From Pachysolen tannophilus NRRL Y-2460 (Eukaryota; Ascomycota; Pichiomycetes; Alaninales; Pachysolenaceae), in contig KV454016.1 in assembly GCA_001661245.1 (NCBI GenBank), forward strand, positions 289,868 through 353,867: a stretch of DNA of 64,000 nt, read 5' to 3'. The notes below the pieces were generated by a model. That model was not told the DNA's origin. It ran no database searches and saw nothing but the letters and a program-made list of their open reading frames with translations. Both the position numbers and the translations under genes were made by a program. Positions 1 through 9,817 of the stretch are shown here, in pieces (position 1 is the first letter of the stretch; every line of letters starts with the position of its first letter).

Positions 1-2317
1 CAATATTTTTCACAGGAATATTTTCATTTTCCAAAAGTGAACTATTTTCATCCTCTTCTTTAATATCAATTGTAGGAGATTTCTCTGTTGATTTTTCAGA
101 AAGTTCTAATTCTCTTAAAATTCTCTTGTTTTTCCTTTTCTCAAATTGAACTTCAATCCATTTTCTTTTTTCTTCTGAATCTTCCCCACCAAATAAATGA
201 GATGCTCTTTTCTGAACTCTAAATCTTAAATCATTATCTTTATTCCTCTCACTATTAGAAATTCTCCATTTTTTCTTGCGTTCTCTATTTTCCAGTTTAA
301 TCTTTTCTTTCAATGTCTTTTCATCATAAAAATTTTTCCTGTTTACATCATATTTTTTCGCAGTAAACACTTGGTACTTGTTATTATTAAGATTATTATT
401 CTTAGTAATACTAATATTATTATTGTTACCCACACTAACATTAAAATTTTTAATGGCTTCAGTGATAGCATGAGTTATTATTGAAATTGTGTTTTCCGGT
501 AACTCTTTTTGTGTTCCCGAAGTAATCTTTTTAATAGCTGTTTGAATAGAATCATTCAGCAGTCCCTTATCAAAAGTCGATAACGGCTGCACTTTTTGCG
601 TCTGTTGCTGCAGATGCGGTTGGAGAGGTTGCGGTTGCAGTTGTTGCAGTTGTTGCAGTTGTTGTTGATGATGATGATGATGTGGTTGATGTTGATGTTG
701 ATGTTGTTGATTTAACAATTTTTCTTGTTCTGATATTTCCTTTAACGAAGAGATAGAAGAATAATCCCTCATAGGTTTCATACTTGACCTTTTCAATGCT
801 AAAGTTTCCTTAATCGATAAAGGCTTCAATTGTGATTGTGCTGTAGTAGAAGTTAACGAGGCAAATTGTTTTTGTGGTCCCTGTACTTCACTAACATTGT
901 TCTTCTTCAGTTGAACATTCAGATTCGAATTATCAATGATTGAGGAACCAGGAGGAGACTTCGGTTTCCTAGTATATGCTCTCTTCTGTTTAACTTCATT
1001 TGGAGGTTTAACCGATTTAACTTGAGTTGGAGCTTTATTTTTCTTTTGTTCCAGTTGCTTTGTGGTAGTATTGCTAGTGCTAGCACTAGCGCCAGTGCCA
1101 GTGCCAGTGGTAGCAGTTGTAGTTGTAGTGGTAGTTGTAGCTATTGGTATAGTTTTTGGTGTAATTGTTTGTTGCGGTGATTTTTTTGTAACTACTGAAT
1201 TTTTCAAGATATCTGAAATTTCCTCAATTGTTCGACTTTCATGGTTACCAAATTCAATTGAAGTGGCCATTTGTATGGCGTTGTTTAAAATCTCATTGAT
1301 ATTAATCTCATCTTCATCTGTTGCAGCATTATTATTATTATTATTATTATTTTTATTTTCATTGTCATTATCATTATTATTATTATTACTTGAATCCTTT
1401 AATTTGTTCAACTGTTTTAGAACTTTCTGTTGCTGGGATTCATCCTTATCTTTTTCTTTTCCTCCAGTCTCCAACTGTTCTTCTTCTCCATGAGTCTTAT
1501 TCACTGTATGTTCTATAATCTTGGACAATTCTTCTTGAAGATCTTCACCAACAATGTCCTTAAATTTTTCCTTAGGAGTTTCTTTAGAATGAGTCTCAAG
1601 AATAGCATCTGTAATCAAATTTTTCAAATGTAAAAGGTGCATATCGCCACTATCCTTACCACTATGGTTATTGTTATCCACTTCTTCTTCTTCTTCTTTT
1701 TCTTCTTGCTCTTGCTCAACATGATCATCATCTCCTTTCTTTATGTGAGTTTCGCCAAGTTGAAAATCGTGATTATGTTCATGCGCATGATCGTGATCTT
1801 TTATGAATTGACCAACATTCTGTAATATACTTTCAAGGTCAAAATTATCATCATCAGCACCAGCACCAGCATCAGCATCAGCATCAGCATCACTACTCCT
1901 AGCATTATTCAGTGAATGCTCCTCACCATGACCATGTTCAGAACCAACATTAGTACCGCTACTATCATTATCATGATTATCATTGCGAAACAATTGCTGT
2001 GCAACTTCTTCAAATATCCTTTGATGATCAAGCTCCTCTTCCTCATCTTCCGAATCTACCTTCACATCATCATCATCATCATCATCATCATTATGATTAT
2101 CATTATTATCATTATTATCATTATTATTATTATTAGTCTCATCATCATTATCATTCAACTTTGCAGAACTATCAACATTAATACCTGCATCACCATTACC
2201 ATTGCCATTGGCTCTACCATCATTCTCATCATCATCACTACCGCCACCATTTAGCAGCGTCATCGCATTAGCAATCACATCTGCCAACGCTTGGTTCAAA
2301 TCATCTGCGCTAGACAT
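1..2317 (-). CDS. SPP41: SPP41-like DUF3020 protein, N-terminal part (runs off left edge)
   Basis: The reading frame opens at the ATG at 2317-2315 and stays open to the window edge, giving about 772 codons without a stop. The first 250 residues are very acidic and rich in Asn, Asp, Glu and His. The middle is low complexity, with poly-Asn, a Thr run, and Gln/His runs near residues 530-570. Near residues 670-720 is a basic block containing ENRERKKKWR and later NKDNDLRFRV. I recognise this as the DUF3020 domain, which is found in fungal proteins related to yeast Spp41, a protein linked genetically to expression of splicing genes PRP3 and PRP4. The C terminus is missing here. The gene is divergent from the phosphoglucomutase gene. 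The domain assignment is from memory; the ORF itself is firm, the orthology to SPP41 less so. Confidence 0.65.
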   Translation of the reverse strand, partial: MSSADDLNQALADVIANAMTLLNGGGSDDDENDGRANGNGNGDAGINVDSSAKLNDNDDETNNNNNDNNDNNDNHNDDDDDDDDVKVDSEDEEEELDHQRIFEEVAQQLFRNDNHDNDSSGTNVGSEHGHGEEHSLNNARSSDADADADAGAGADDDNFDLESILQNVGQFIKDHDHAHEHNHDFQLGETHIKKGDDDHVEQEQEEKEEEEEVDNNNHSGKDSGDMHLLHLKNLITDAILETHSKETPKEKFKDIVGEDLQEELSKIIEHTVNKTHGEEEQLETGGKEKDKDESQQQKVLKQLNKLKDSSNNNNNDNDNENKNNNNNNNNAATDEDEININEILNNAIQMATSIEFGNHESRTIEEISDILKNSVVTKKSPQQTITPKTIPIATTTTTTTTATTGTGTGASASTSNTTTKQLEQKKNKAPTQVKSVKPPNEVKQKRAYTRKPKSPPGSSIIDNSNLNVQLKKNNVSEVQGPQKQFASLTSTTAQSQLKPLSIKETLALKRSSMKPMRDYSSISSLKEISEQEKLLNQQHQHQHQPHHHHHQQQLQQLQQLQPQPLQPHLQQQTQKVQPLSTFDKGLLNDSIQTAIKKITSGTQKELPENTISIITHAITEAIKNFNVSVGNNNNISITKNNNLNNNKYQVFTAKKYDVNRKNFYDEKTLKEKIKLENRERKKKWRISNSERNKDNDLRFRVQKRASHLFGGEDSEEKRKWIEVQFEKRKNKRILRELELSEKSTEKSPTIDIKEEDENSSLLENENIPVKNI

Positions 2318-2882
2318 CTACAAAACCTTATCTCAATCTCTTTTATCTCTTTATCTCTTTATCTGATAAGGGTTTTGTTTTATTTTTTATCTTACTAAAA
2401 CAAGGAAAAGTGACTGTTTATATGTGACTGCAAAATTTTCACCTTTTTTAATAATTTCTTAATTTTTAATCTTCAACTAAAAACCCATAAAAAGTAGTGT
2501 TGAAAGTAAACAAAAACTCCCAAAATAGTAAGAACAACCAAAAACGGATAATTTGAGCAGAAATGAACTAAAATGGATTAAAAAAAACAAAACAGGGGCT
2601 GTGTAATCACATCATATAGGGGCTGTGAAGTTTTTTTTGTTTTTTAAAAACATCAGGGGCGTTTAGTGATTTTTACAAAATTTATAAAAAATTGTAAAAT
2701 GTTTTGGGGCTGTTTGGAGTTTTAGCTTTCTTTGAAAGGAAAGATGATAGTGAGGGCCATTCTTTGGACCAGTTGGGTCACTTAACTCTAACAAAAAAAA
2801 AAGAAGAAAAGGTTACTGGTAACGACAACAATATCAATAATATAATAATATCACTAACGATAAGGATAGCAAGAAGAGAATC
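2318..2882. promoter_or_regulatory. Divergent promoter region, SPP41-like / phosphoglucomutase
   Basis: This 565-bp spacer separates two divergent start codons. Next to the left gene, 2340-2392 holds five GATA-type boxes (TTATC or GATAAG). Further right, 2594-2603 and 2618-2627 are two identical copies of AGGGGCTGTG, and a related GGGGCTGTT lies near 2705. The remainder is A/T-rich. No ORF or RNA gene is visible. Confidence 0.6.
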
Positions 2883-4794
2883 ATGGGTGATACCTCTACA
2901 TCTATTGAAGATCTAGTTGCCAATTGGCTTTCTATGGATGTTGTAAGTATGAGATTTTAAAAATTCAAGTCTTAGAGGTATTAATTATTTAACTAACTAA
3001 TTTATTTATTTAATGAATATATAGAACCCCATAACTAGACAAGAAATTATTGAATTACAACGTAGCGGTAATGTTCACGAATTGGAGCAAAGATTAAGGG
3101 GCCGGATTTTGTTTGGTACAGCGGGGCTACGTGCTCGTATGGAAGCTGGTTTTACTAGGATGAATGATGTTACTGTATTACAGGCATCTCAAGGTTTAGC
3201 TAGTTATATTTTAAAACAAAAATTTGATGAGCCAAGTATTGTAATAGGACATGATCATAGACATAATTCTGAGCGTTTTGCTTTTATTACAGCATCTGTT
3301 TTCATTTTGAAAAAAATAAAAGTTTATTTTTTAGGTAATACAGGATTAAAAGTTATTCCAACACCATTAGTTCCATTTACAGTTGATTATTATCATAGTT
3401 CATGTGGTGTAATGATAACTGCTAGTCATAATCCTGCAGCAGATAATGGTTATAAGGTCTATTGGGGGAATGGATGTCAAATAATCCCACCTCATGATAG
3501 ATTAATTCAAGATGAGATTATGAAAAATTTAAATCCGTGGGAAAATTGTTGGAATTTAAATGAAAATATTAAAATTGCAATTTTGGAAAAAAAATTTCAA
3601 CAAATTAGAGATTTAATGATTGAAAATTATATTTCAAGTATTGAAAAGAAATTAATTAAAAATTTTTTTCAAAAATCATTAAATGGAAAAACAAAAATTA
3701 AAGTTGTTTATACTCCAATGCATGGTGTAGGTTTAGAAATTGTTGAAAAAATAATTAAAAAACATTTAAAATTTGTTGAATTAATAATAACAACAGAACA
3801 AGCAAAGATGGATCCAGATTTTAATACTGTTAAGTTTCCAAATCCTGAAGAAAAAGGTGCTTTGGATTTAGCAATTCAAACTGCAAATTCAATTGAAGAT
3901 TGTAATTTAGTATTAGCAAATGATCCAGATGCTGATCGATTTTCTGTTGCTATTAAATATCAAGGTTCATGGAAACAATTAACAGGTAATGAAATTGGTT
4001 TATTATTTGCAGATTATGTAATCTCGCAATTTCCTTTAAATCAATTAAATAATATTTATATTTTAAATTCAACTGTTTCATCACAAATGATAAAATCAAT
4101 GGCTTCAAAATTAGGATTTCATTATTTAGATACTTTAACTGGATTTAAATGGATTGGTAACAAAGCTATAGATTTAGAAAAATCTGGATTTCAAGTACCT
4201 TTTGCTTATGAAGAAGCAATTGGTTTTATGTTTCCCGTGGTACATGATAAAGATGGTATATCTGCATTAATAGTCTTCTTACAAATGTATAAGAGCTGGC
4301 TCTTTAACAACACAAATGGTATTGAAAAATTAAAAGAATCTTTTGAAAAATTTGGGTTTTTCAAAGAATGTAATGGGTATTATATCGTACCAGATACAGA
4401 AACAACACCTTATATTTTTAATCAAATTATAAGAAATTCAAAACCATACCCTACTACTATAGGCACAGATTTCATAGTAACCCAATGGAGAGACTTAACT
4501 TTCGGATACGACTCAGCTACACCAAACCACAAACCACAACTACCAGTTGACAACTCCTCACAAATGATTACATGTGTCTTGAAACCTACAGATTCACATT
4601 CTCACATTGTCAGTGATGAAGAATTTGTCAGATTCACCGCTAGAGGTTCAGGTACAGAACCAAAACTAAAAGTCTACATTGAAGGAAAGGCCTCTACGGA
4701 ACAAAGCGCTCTTGAACTAGCACAAAGAGCCTGGCAATCTCTCAAAACCGAATGGTTCAAACCTTCTGAAAACCATCTCATCGAGAAAGTGTAA
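2883..4794 (+). CDS. PGM3: Phosphoglucomutase/phosphoribomutase of the PGM2/PGM3 (PRM15) type, spliced
   Basis: This is an alpha-D-phosphohexomutase that moves phosphate between C1 and C6 of glucose or C1 and C5 of ribose in the cytosol. It matches yeast Pgm3/Prm15 and human PGM2 rather than the classical Pgm1/2. Exon 1 is 2883-2942 (ATG, 20 codons) and exon 2 is 3025-4794, giving 609 aa. The 82-bp intron has GTAAGT at 2943, AACTAAC at 2991-2997 and a TAG ending at 3024. It is not a multiple of three, so splicing is needed to join the start to the FGTAGLRA region. The catalytic loop TASHNP has its serine near residue 154, the metal loop DPDADR lies at about 320-325, then the sugar loop EEAIGF and the phosphate-binding RGSGTEPKLK. 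The length is close to the yeast protein (about 622 aa). I see no CTG codon in it. Confidence 0.9.
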
Positions 4795-5312
4795 GATCCT
4801 AAGAAAAACAAACAGTAGTGCACCAAACACCCAAACATCCAAAAATGGTAATTTTCTTTTTCTTTATATACAAATTCGGGGGTAATAATAATAATAATAA
4901 TATTAAAAAAAAATGATAGTAATAAAATGATAATAGTAATAATAATAATAGTAGTATTAAAGGAATCAGCCACTCTTCTTGATCCAAAAAAGAAAGTACA
5001 CGAGCGTCTTAAGATATATTGGTATTAAAGACTTTATTTCAAGTAGATTAGTTTGAGTTGATTTATTTTTCATCATTAAAGAATTAATATAAGATTGAAA
5101 GAAACGTTGTTTTACAATCAATATATATATATATATTAAAAAATTTTTTTTTTTTCTTTCTTTCTTCTCTTGTTCTTTTATTGATTGTGTTAATTTACAA
5201 TCAGTGTTGACGTTGATTTATATTGGCGTTTATAATTTTTCAAAGACTGGTGGCAGCGATTAGACCCTGCTCGTTTGTACTAGGTTTGAAGAAAGAAATT
5301 TTTGGTGATATA
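4795..5312. other. Intergenic, phosphoglucomutase 3' end to VAN1 start
   Basis: This 518-bp spacer lies between two plus-strand genes. It has short AAT repeats near 4885-4955, a TA run at 5120-5135 and a T-run at 5147-5156. It probably holds the terminator of the upstream gene and the promoter of VAN1, but I see no distinct site. Confidence 0.5.
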
Positions 5313-6887
5313 ATGAGAATTTTGCGATCACACGGGAAGAAGACTGATTTACCATTGTAAGTTTTAAAATATATTATTACATATATATATTTTATTAAGT
5401 TTAATCAACTAACAAAAAAATAAATTTTTTTTTTTTTTTTTTTGCTTTAAATTAGTTCGCAACCTTTATATCCAAAGAAGAAGAGTGGTTTGAGTAGTTA
5501 TATCAGATATAAGAATGAATTATATAAAATTTTAGGAGTGATTGTTGTAATATTTTTCATTTATTCAATATTTAAAAAATCAAATTCTGAAATAGATGCG
5601 CGTTCTAGTGCACAAGAATTGGATGATTTATTGGAACTGAAATTACATAGTATTCTGGATGATCATAGACATTATACAGTGACAAAAGATGGAGTAATAG
5701 ATAATAATGAAGATTCTTCAAATAAAGAATTAGAAGAAAATTCTTTAGGGTATGATGTTGAATTTTATGATCTTAATTATTATCAAGCAGATGATTCAAA
5801 TGGTGAAGCAAAAGATGATGTCATACTTTTATGTATACCATTAAGAGATGCAGAACCTATATTACCATTAATGTTTAGAAATTTGATGAATTTAACATAT
5901 TCTCATAGTTTAATAGATTTAGCTTTCTTAGTTAGTGATTGTTCAGATGGTGATCAAACTTTACAAACATTATTTGAATATAGTGTACTTTTACAAAATG
6001 GTACATTATTAGATTTTTTAGATAAAGAAGAAGAATTGAAAAAATTAGAAAAAAGACAAGGTTCAAAAGATTTATATTTAAAATATATGGAAGAAGCATA
6101 TGTAAATAGATTAAAAAATGCTTTTCAACCACCTTATCATCAAAATTATACAAAACCTTTTAGAAGTGTTGAAATTTATAATAAAGATTTTGGACAAGTT
6201 ATTGGACAAGGTTTTAGTGATAGACATGATGTTAAAGTCCAAGGAATTAGAAGAAAACTTATGGGTAGATCAAGAAATTGGTTAGTATCTGCCGCGTTAA
6301 AACCTTATCATTCATGGGTTTATTGGAGAGATGCAGATATTGAAACTTCACCTGGAGAAATTATTCAAGATTTAATGAAACATGTTGATTTTGATGTTAT
6401 AGTACCAAACGTTTGGAGACCATTACCAACTTTTTTAGGAAATGAACAACCTTATGATTTAAATTCATGGATTGAAAGTGAAGCTGCTTTACAATTAGCA
6501 TCCACGTTAGGTGAAGATGATGTCATAGTGGAAGGTTATGCAGAATATCCTACTTGGAGAGCTCATTTGGCCTATATAAGAGAACCTGAAGGAAATATAA
6601 ATGAATGTATAGATTTAGATGGTGTTGGTGGAGTTTCAATATTGGCAAAACTGAAAGTATTCAGAAGTGGAGTTAATTTTCCTGCATTTACTTTTATGAA
6701 TCATGCAGAAACTGAAGGATTTGGTAAAATGGCTAGAAAAATGGGATTCAGAGTAGGTGGTTTACCACATTATACAATATGGCATGTTTATGAACCATCA
6801 GATGATGATTTGAAAAGTATTGGGAAATTGGAAAGAAAGAATAGGAGATTACTACGTAGAACAAAGAAGAAAACTATTAGTGAGTAA
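5313..6887 (+). CDS. VAN1: VAN1, mannan polymerase I subunit (GT62), spliced
   Basis: This is a Golgi alpha-mannosyltransferase subunit that, with Mnn9, forms M-Pol I and extends the N-glycan outer chain. Exon 1 is 5313-5356 (14 codons plus 2 nt) and exon 2 is 5456-6887, giving 491 aa. The intron has GTAAGT at 5357, AACTAAC at 5407-5413, a T-tract and a TAG ending at 5455. The joined frame reads PFSQPLYPKK across the junction. A single membrane anchor lies at about residues 40-56 (type II). The catalytic RDADIE motif has its aspartates at about 307 and 309, and the family blocks NVWRPLPTFLG, EQPYDLNSW, GYAEYPTWR and GLPHYTIWH follow. The central region LAFLVSDCSDGD and KPFRSVEIY matches Van1 better than Anp1 or Mnn9. 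Confidence 0.93.
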
Positions 6888-7367
6888 TTAAAATAGCTAT
6901 TTATCTTGTTATCATATTCATAATTACAATTAAAGTTGTGAGAAATTGTACATTTATAATTTGCAATAATGTTAGAAATACAAAAGAAAGCATAAAAGAA
7001 TCAGAAAAAAAAACTAAAAAAATTAATAAATAAATAATTAAGAGTAATGAAAAAAAAGAAAAAACAATGAAAAAAAAACAACAGCAGAAATATGGTTTTT
7101 ATTTATAGACTTAGTGGTTCCATTTTTATTAAAACATTTTTGTTAAAATCTATAAAAGTTCATTTCAGAACTAATATTTCATTTTTTTCTTTTGTTGTGG
7201 ACCATGTTATGTATAATGTAAAATATAGTACTTTTAAGTGGTGAAAATGAAAAATGTTTTATCTTAAGTTTAATCAATGAAACGGAAATTAAAGAATGGA
7301 AATTAAAGAAGTAAAAAAGTAAAGAAGTAAAGAAGTAAAAAAAAAATATTATAACAAACCTCATCTA
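6888..7367. other. Convergent intergenic, VAN1 / aspartic protease
   Basis: This 480-bp A/T-rich spacer lies between two 3' ends. It contains several A-runs and a short run of GAAGTAAA-type repeats at 7308-7335. I see no gene or structured RNA. It presumably carries both terminators. Confidence 0.5.
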
Positions 7368-8939
7368 TTATAAAACCAGGATTCCCATAATGAATCCAAA
7401 TAATCCTAATAATGAAGTTGGACACAGGCCTAAGCCACCAATGTTTGAAGAATGAGAAGATGAAGATGAAGACAGAGAAGCTGAAGCTGAATTGTAGACA
7501 GTTGAAAATGATGATGAATAATATCCAGAATTATTGGAACCATTATTGAAAGCAGTAACACTTTGTCCCGATGAAGAGACAGAACTTGTAGCAACTGAAT
7601 ATGTAGATGTACTGACAGTTCCAGAACTCACACTAATATCATTGTCATTTCTAAGGGCAAATCCAACAGTTTGGTTTGTTATACTGAAAATAGAGTAAAC
7701 GGTTTTCAAAAAAACTCCTCCTAAAATCCAAGAATCATCACCTCCTAAATCTATTCCTTGGATATTACTAATACAGTAACCGTAGTATATAGAAGTATCA
7801 GGGTAAGCATCTCCAAGATAACTATCTGGGTGTAAAGAAAAGTTATATCCACCAATCTCAAATTCTATAACTTCTGTAGAATTACAATAAATTGCATAAT
7901 TTTCACCATCACCAACAGAATTATCAAAATAAGAATGAACTTTTAAAGCATCTTTTGAGTTTAATACTAACGCAGTAGTACCTGAATCAACAATAGCAAA
8001 ACGAGAATCGTTTCTCTCTTGACCATTTATTGTTTGTGAATCAGTGAAAACAATTTGTGTTTCGTCAATATAGACACCAGATATTTCAATTTTCCAATAA
8101 GCATCTGAATTTGAAATAACATCAGTAGAATATATATCTCCATAATATAATTCATCTAAAATTGAACCTATAGTCAAGATACCAGTAAATGAATCCTGCT
8201 CTGCAGTAGTACCATTATTTAAAAAAATTGTAAACATATCCGACGAAATCAGATTTTCATTATATAAAGTCCCTATCAAATCCATTGGTTTATTTGAAGA
8301 AGAGTTTGAAGATAACCCCAAGATACCGCTAATATCATATTCACTCAAGGACAGTGGAACCTCAGTAGCCATTCCAATTTCAAAATCCACCAATTCAAAC
8401 CCTCCAATAGTTACATTTTCCAGTGTGATGTCTCCTTCAGCGGTTCCTGAAGAATACGCCAAAGTAAATGAACTAGTAGCTGAAGAAGTGGTTGTAGAAG
8501 ACGCAGTAGAAGTTGCAGAAGAAGAGCTATCATTATCATCACATGAGGAACAATCACTAGCATAAACCCATAAATAAGGTGAAGCAGTATCTAAAAGAAC
8601 CGTATAGTTACTATTATTGATTGTCACGTTCAAAAAATAAGCTTCGTAGTCGTCATTACTGGTTAAAAGTATGATTCCATCAGTTAATTCCAACGTTGAA
8701 GAACTTGACGAAGATGATGATGATGATGATGACGATGACGATGACGAAGAAACTTCATCATCTTTAGTAACTAGACTTCCCTTGTATAACGACGAAGATG
8801 TCACAACTTTCGATTCTGTTTCGATATCAGAAACTTTATAACAGCTATCGGATGATTCTATATAAGTGGGCGGAGAAACAAGAAATGCAAGACATGATGA
8901 TACTATTACGTTCAATAGTATGAAAATTTTTATAACCAT
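7368..8939 (-). CDS. Secreted/GPI-type aspartic protease (yapsin/Sap family), DTA active-site variant
   Basis: This is a 523-aa pepsin-family protein. It starts with a signal peptide (about residues 1-19, hydrophobic, ending near SCLAF). A Ser run lies at about 65-80, encoded mainly by TCA and TCG codons. The first active-site block is LLDTASPYLWV (Asp about 117) and the second is AIVDSGTTALV (Asp about 318). The usual DTGS of the first block reads DTAS here. Many N-x-S/T sites suggest glycosylation. A Ser/Thr-rich stalk follows residue 440, and the last 20 residues are hydrophobic (LLGLFGFIMGILVL), typical of a GPI anchor signal. Family knowledge suggests cell-surface processing, but the active-site change makes activity uncertain. 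It converges with VAN1. I cannot assign it to a named yapsin or Sap. Confidence 0.82.
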   Translation of the reverse strand: MVIKIFILLNVIVSSCLAFLVSPPTYIESSDSCYKVSDIETESKVVTSSSLYKGSLVTKDDEVSSSSSSSSSSSSSSSSSSTLELTDGIILLTSNDDYEAYFLNVTINNSNYTVLLDTASPYLWVYASDCSSCDDNDSSSSATSTASSTTTSSATSSFTLAYSSGTAEGDITLENVTIGGFELVDFEIGMATEVPLSLSEYDISGILGLSSNSSSNKPMDLIGTLYNENLISSDMFTIFLNNGTTAEQDSFTGILTIGSILDELYYGDIYSTDVISNSDAYWKIEISGVYIDETQIVFTDSQTINGQERNDSRFAIVDSGTTALVLNSKDALKVHSYFDNSVGDGENYAIYCNSTEVIEFEIGGYNFSLHPDSYLGDAYPDTSIYYGYCISNIQGIDLGGDDSWILGGVFLKTVYSIFSITNQTVGFALRNDNDISVSSGTVSTSTYSVATSSVSSSGQSVTAFNNGSNNSGYYSSSFSTVYNSASASLSSSSSSHSSNIGGLGLCPTSLLGLFGFIMGILVL

Positions 8940-9817
8940 GCTACTTTGATTTCTCTTCTTCTTTTATTCTAACCTGTTTTGTTCTGGCTTGAAGATCTTC
9001 TTTAGTAAACTTCAATTATCAACTCTGCCAAATTACAATACAAACACTATTATGCAATAAAATGAAAAATTCAAGAATTCAAGAAATGAAGAAATGAAAA
9101 ATGAAAAAAAAAAATAGTTAGAAAAAAAGGTAAAAAAAAAAAAATAAAAAAAAAAAAAATGCAAATTGAATATAACGAGTGATTCAACTTTTGATATTGC
9201 TACTGGTCTTCAGTTTATATTAGCAATCCTACCGTTTTTACTTCTTATGTTGAATTAATTTTTTAAAAATATTTCAAATATATATAAATATACATATATA
9301 TATATATATATAATACCTGTAAATAAATAATACCCCAAATATCACGCATGTATTCTTCCATTGACTTTTTCCCTTTTTGGTTTAGGGAATCTCGGGCAAA
9401 TAGAGAATTTCCTTTTATGGAAATGAAAAACGCGCGTCAGGTCAGAACGGGTGCAGAACGATTGCAGAATGGGTACTAAACATTCTTACATGATGAATAG
9501 TATTATTTTGATGACGCGCGTCGATCTTAAACAAATGGGTCAATTAGTGAACCAAAACAAAATTTTTTGGTTTTACCAAGTAATTTTGTATAGTTACTGG
9601 GCGTGTTTTGGGGAAGCCGGAGATGACGAAATATGATCTGGTTGTTTTGATCTTTGATTTTGCGTCCTCTAATGTGAATTCAAGTTGTTATGTGAAAAGA
9701 ATATTAAAAAAGTAAACAAAACTTGCGGTTAATTCCGAATGTTTTTATTTTTTTTTTTAATTTTAATCTTTTTCATTTTTTTGAAAGAGGAGGAAGAGGA
9801 GGGGGAGGAGGTTTCTT
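8940..9817. promoter_or_regulatory. Intergenic, protease promoter / FCP1 3' end
   Basis: This 878-bp spacer carries A-runs at 9107-9160 and a TA run near 9293-9312. At 9430-9438 and 9514-9522 are two copies of ACGCGCGTC, the second inside the palindrome GACGCGCGTC (9513-9522). Between them are GTGCAGAACG and ATTGCAGAATG near 9451-9471. The region is relatively GC-rich at 9400-9480. A 61-codon open stretch at 9451-9636 lacks an ATG start and looks spurious. Confidence 0.5.
9430..9522. promoter_or_regulatory. Pair of ACGCGCGTC motifs
   Basis: The 9-mer ACGCGCGTC occurs at 9430-9438 and again at 9514-9522, 84 bp apart, in otherwise AT-rich DNA about 490-580 bp upstream of the protease start codon. 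The core resembles an MluI-type (ACGCG) cell-cycle box. The binding factor is unknown. Confidence 0.35.

Noticed and set aside
1062-2254. Open frames on the plus strand inside the SPP41-like gene (1062-1493, 1916-2254 and others)
   Set aside because: They are repeat-coded shadows of the minus-strand frame, with Val, Leu or Ile runs and no conserved motif.
9451-9636. 61-codon open stretch in the protease promoter
   Set aside because: It starts without ATG, has no recognisable motif and lies in a region better explained as promoter DNA.
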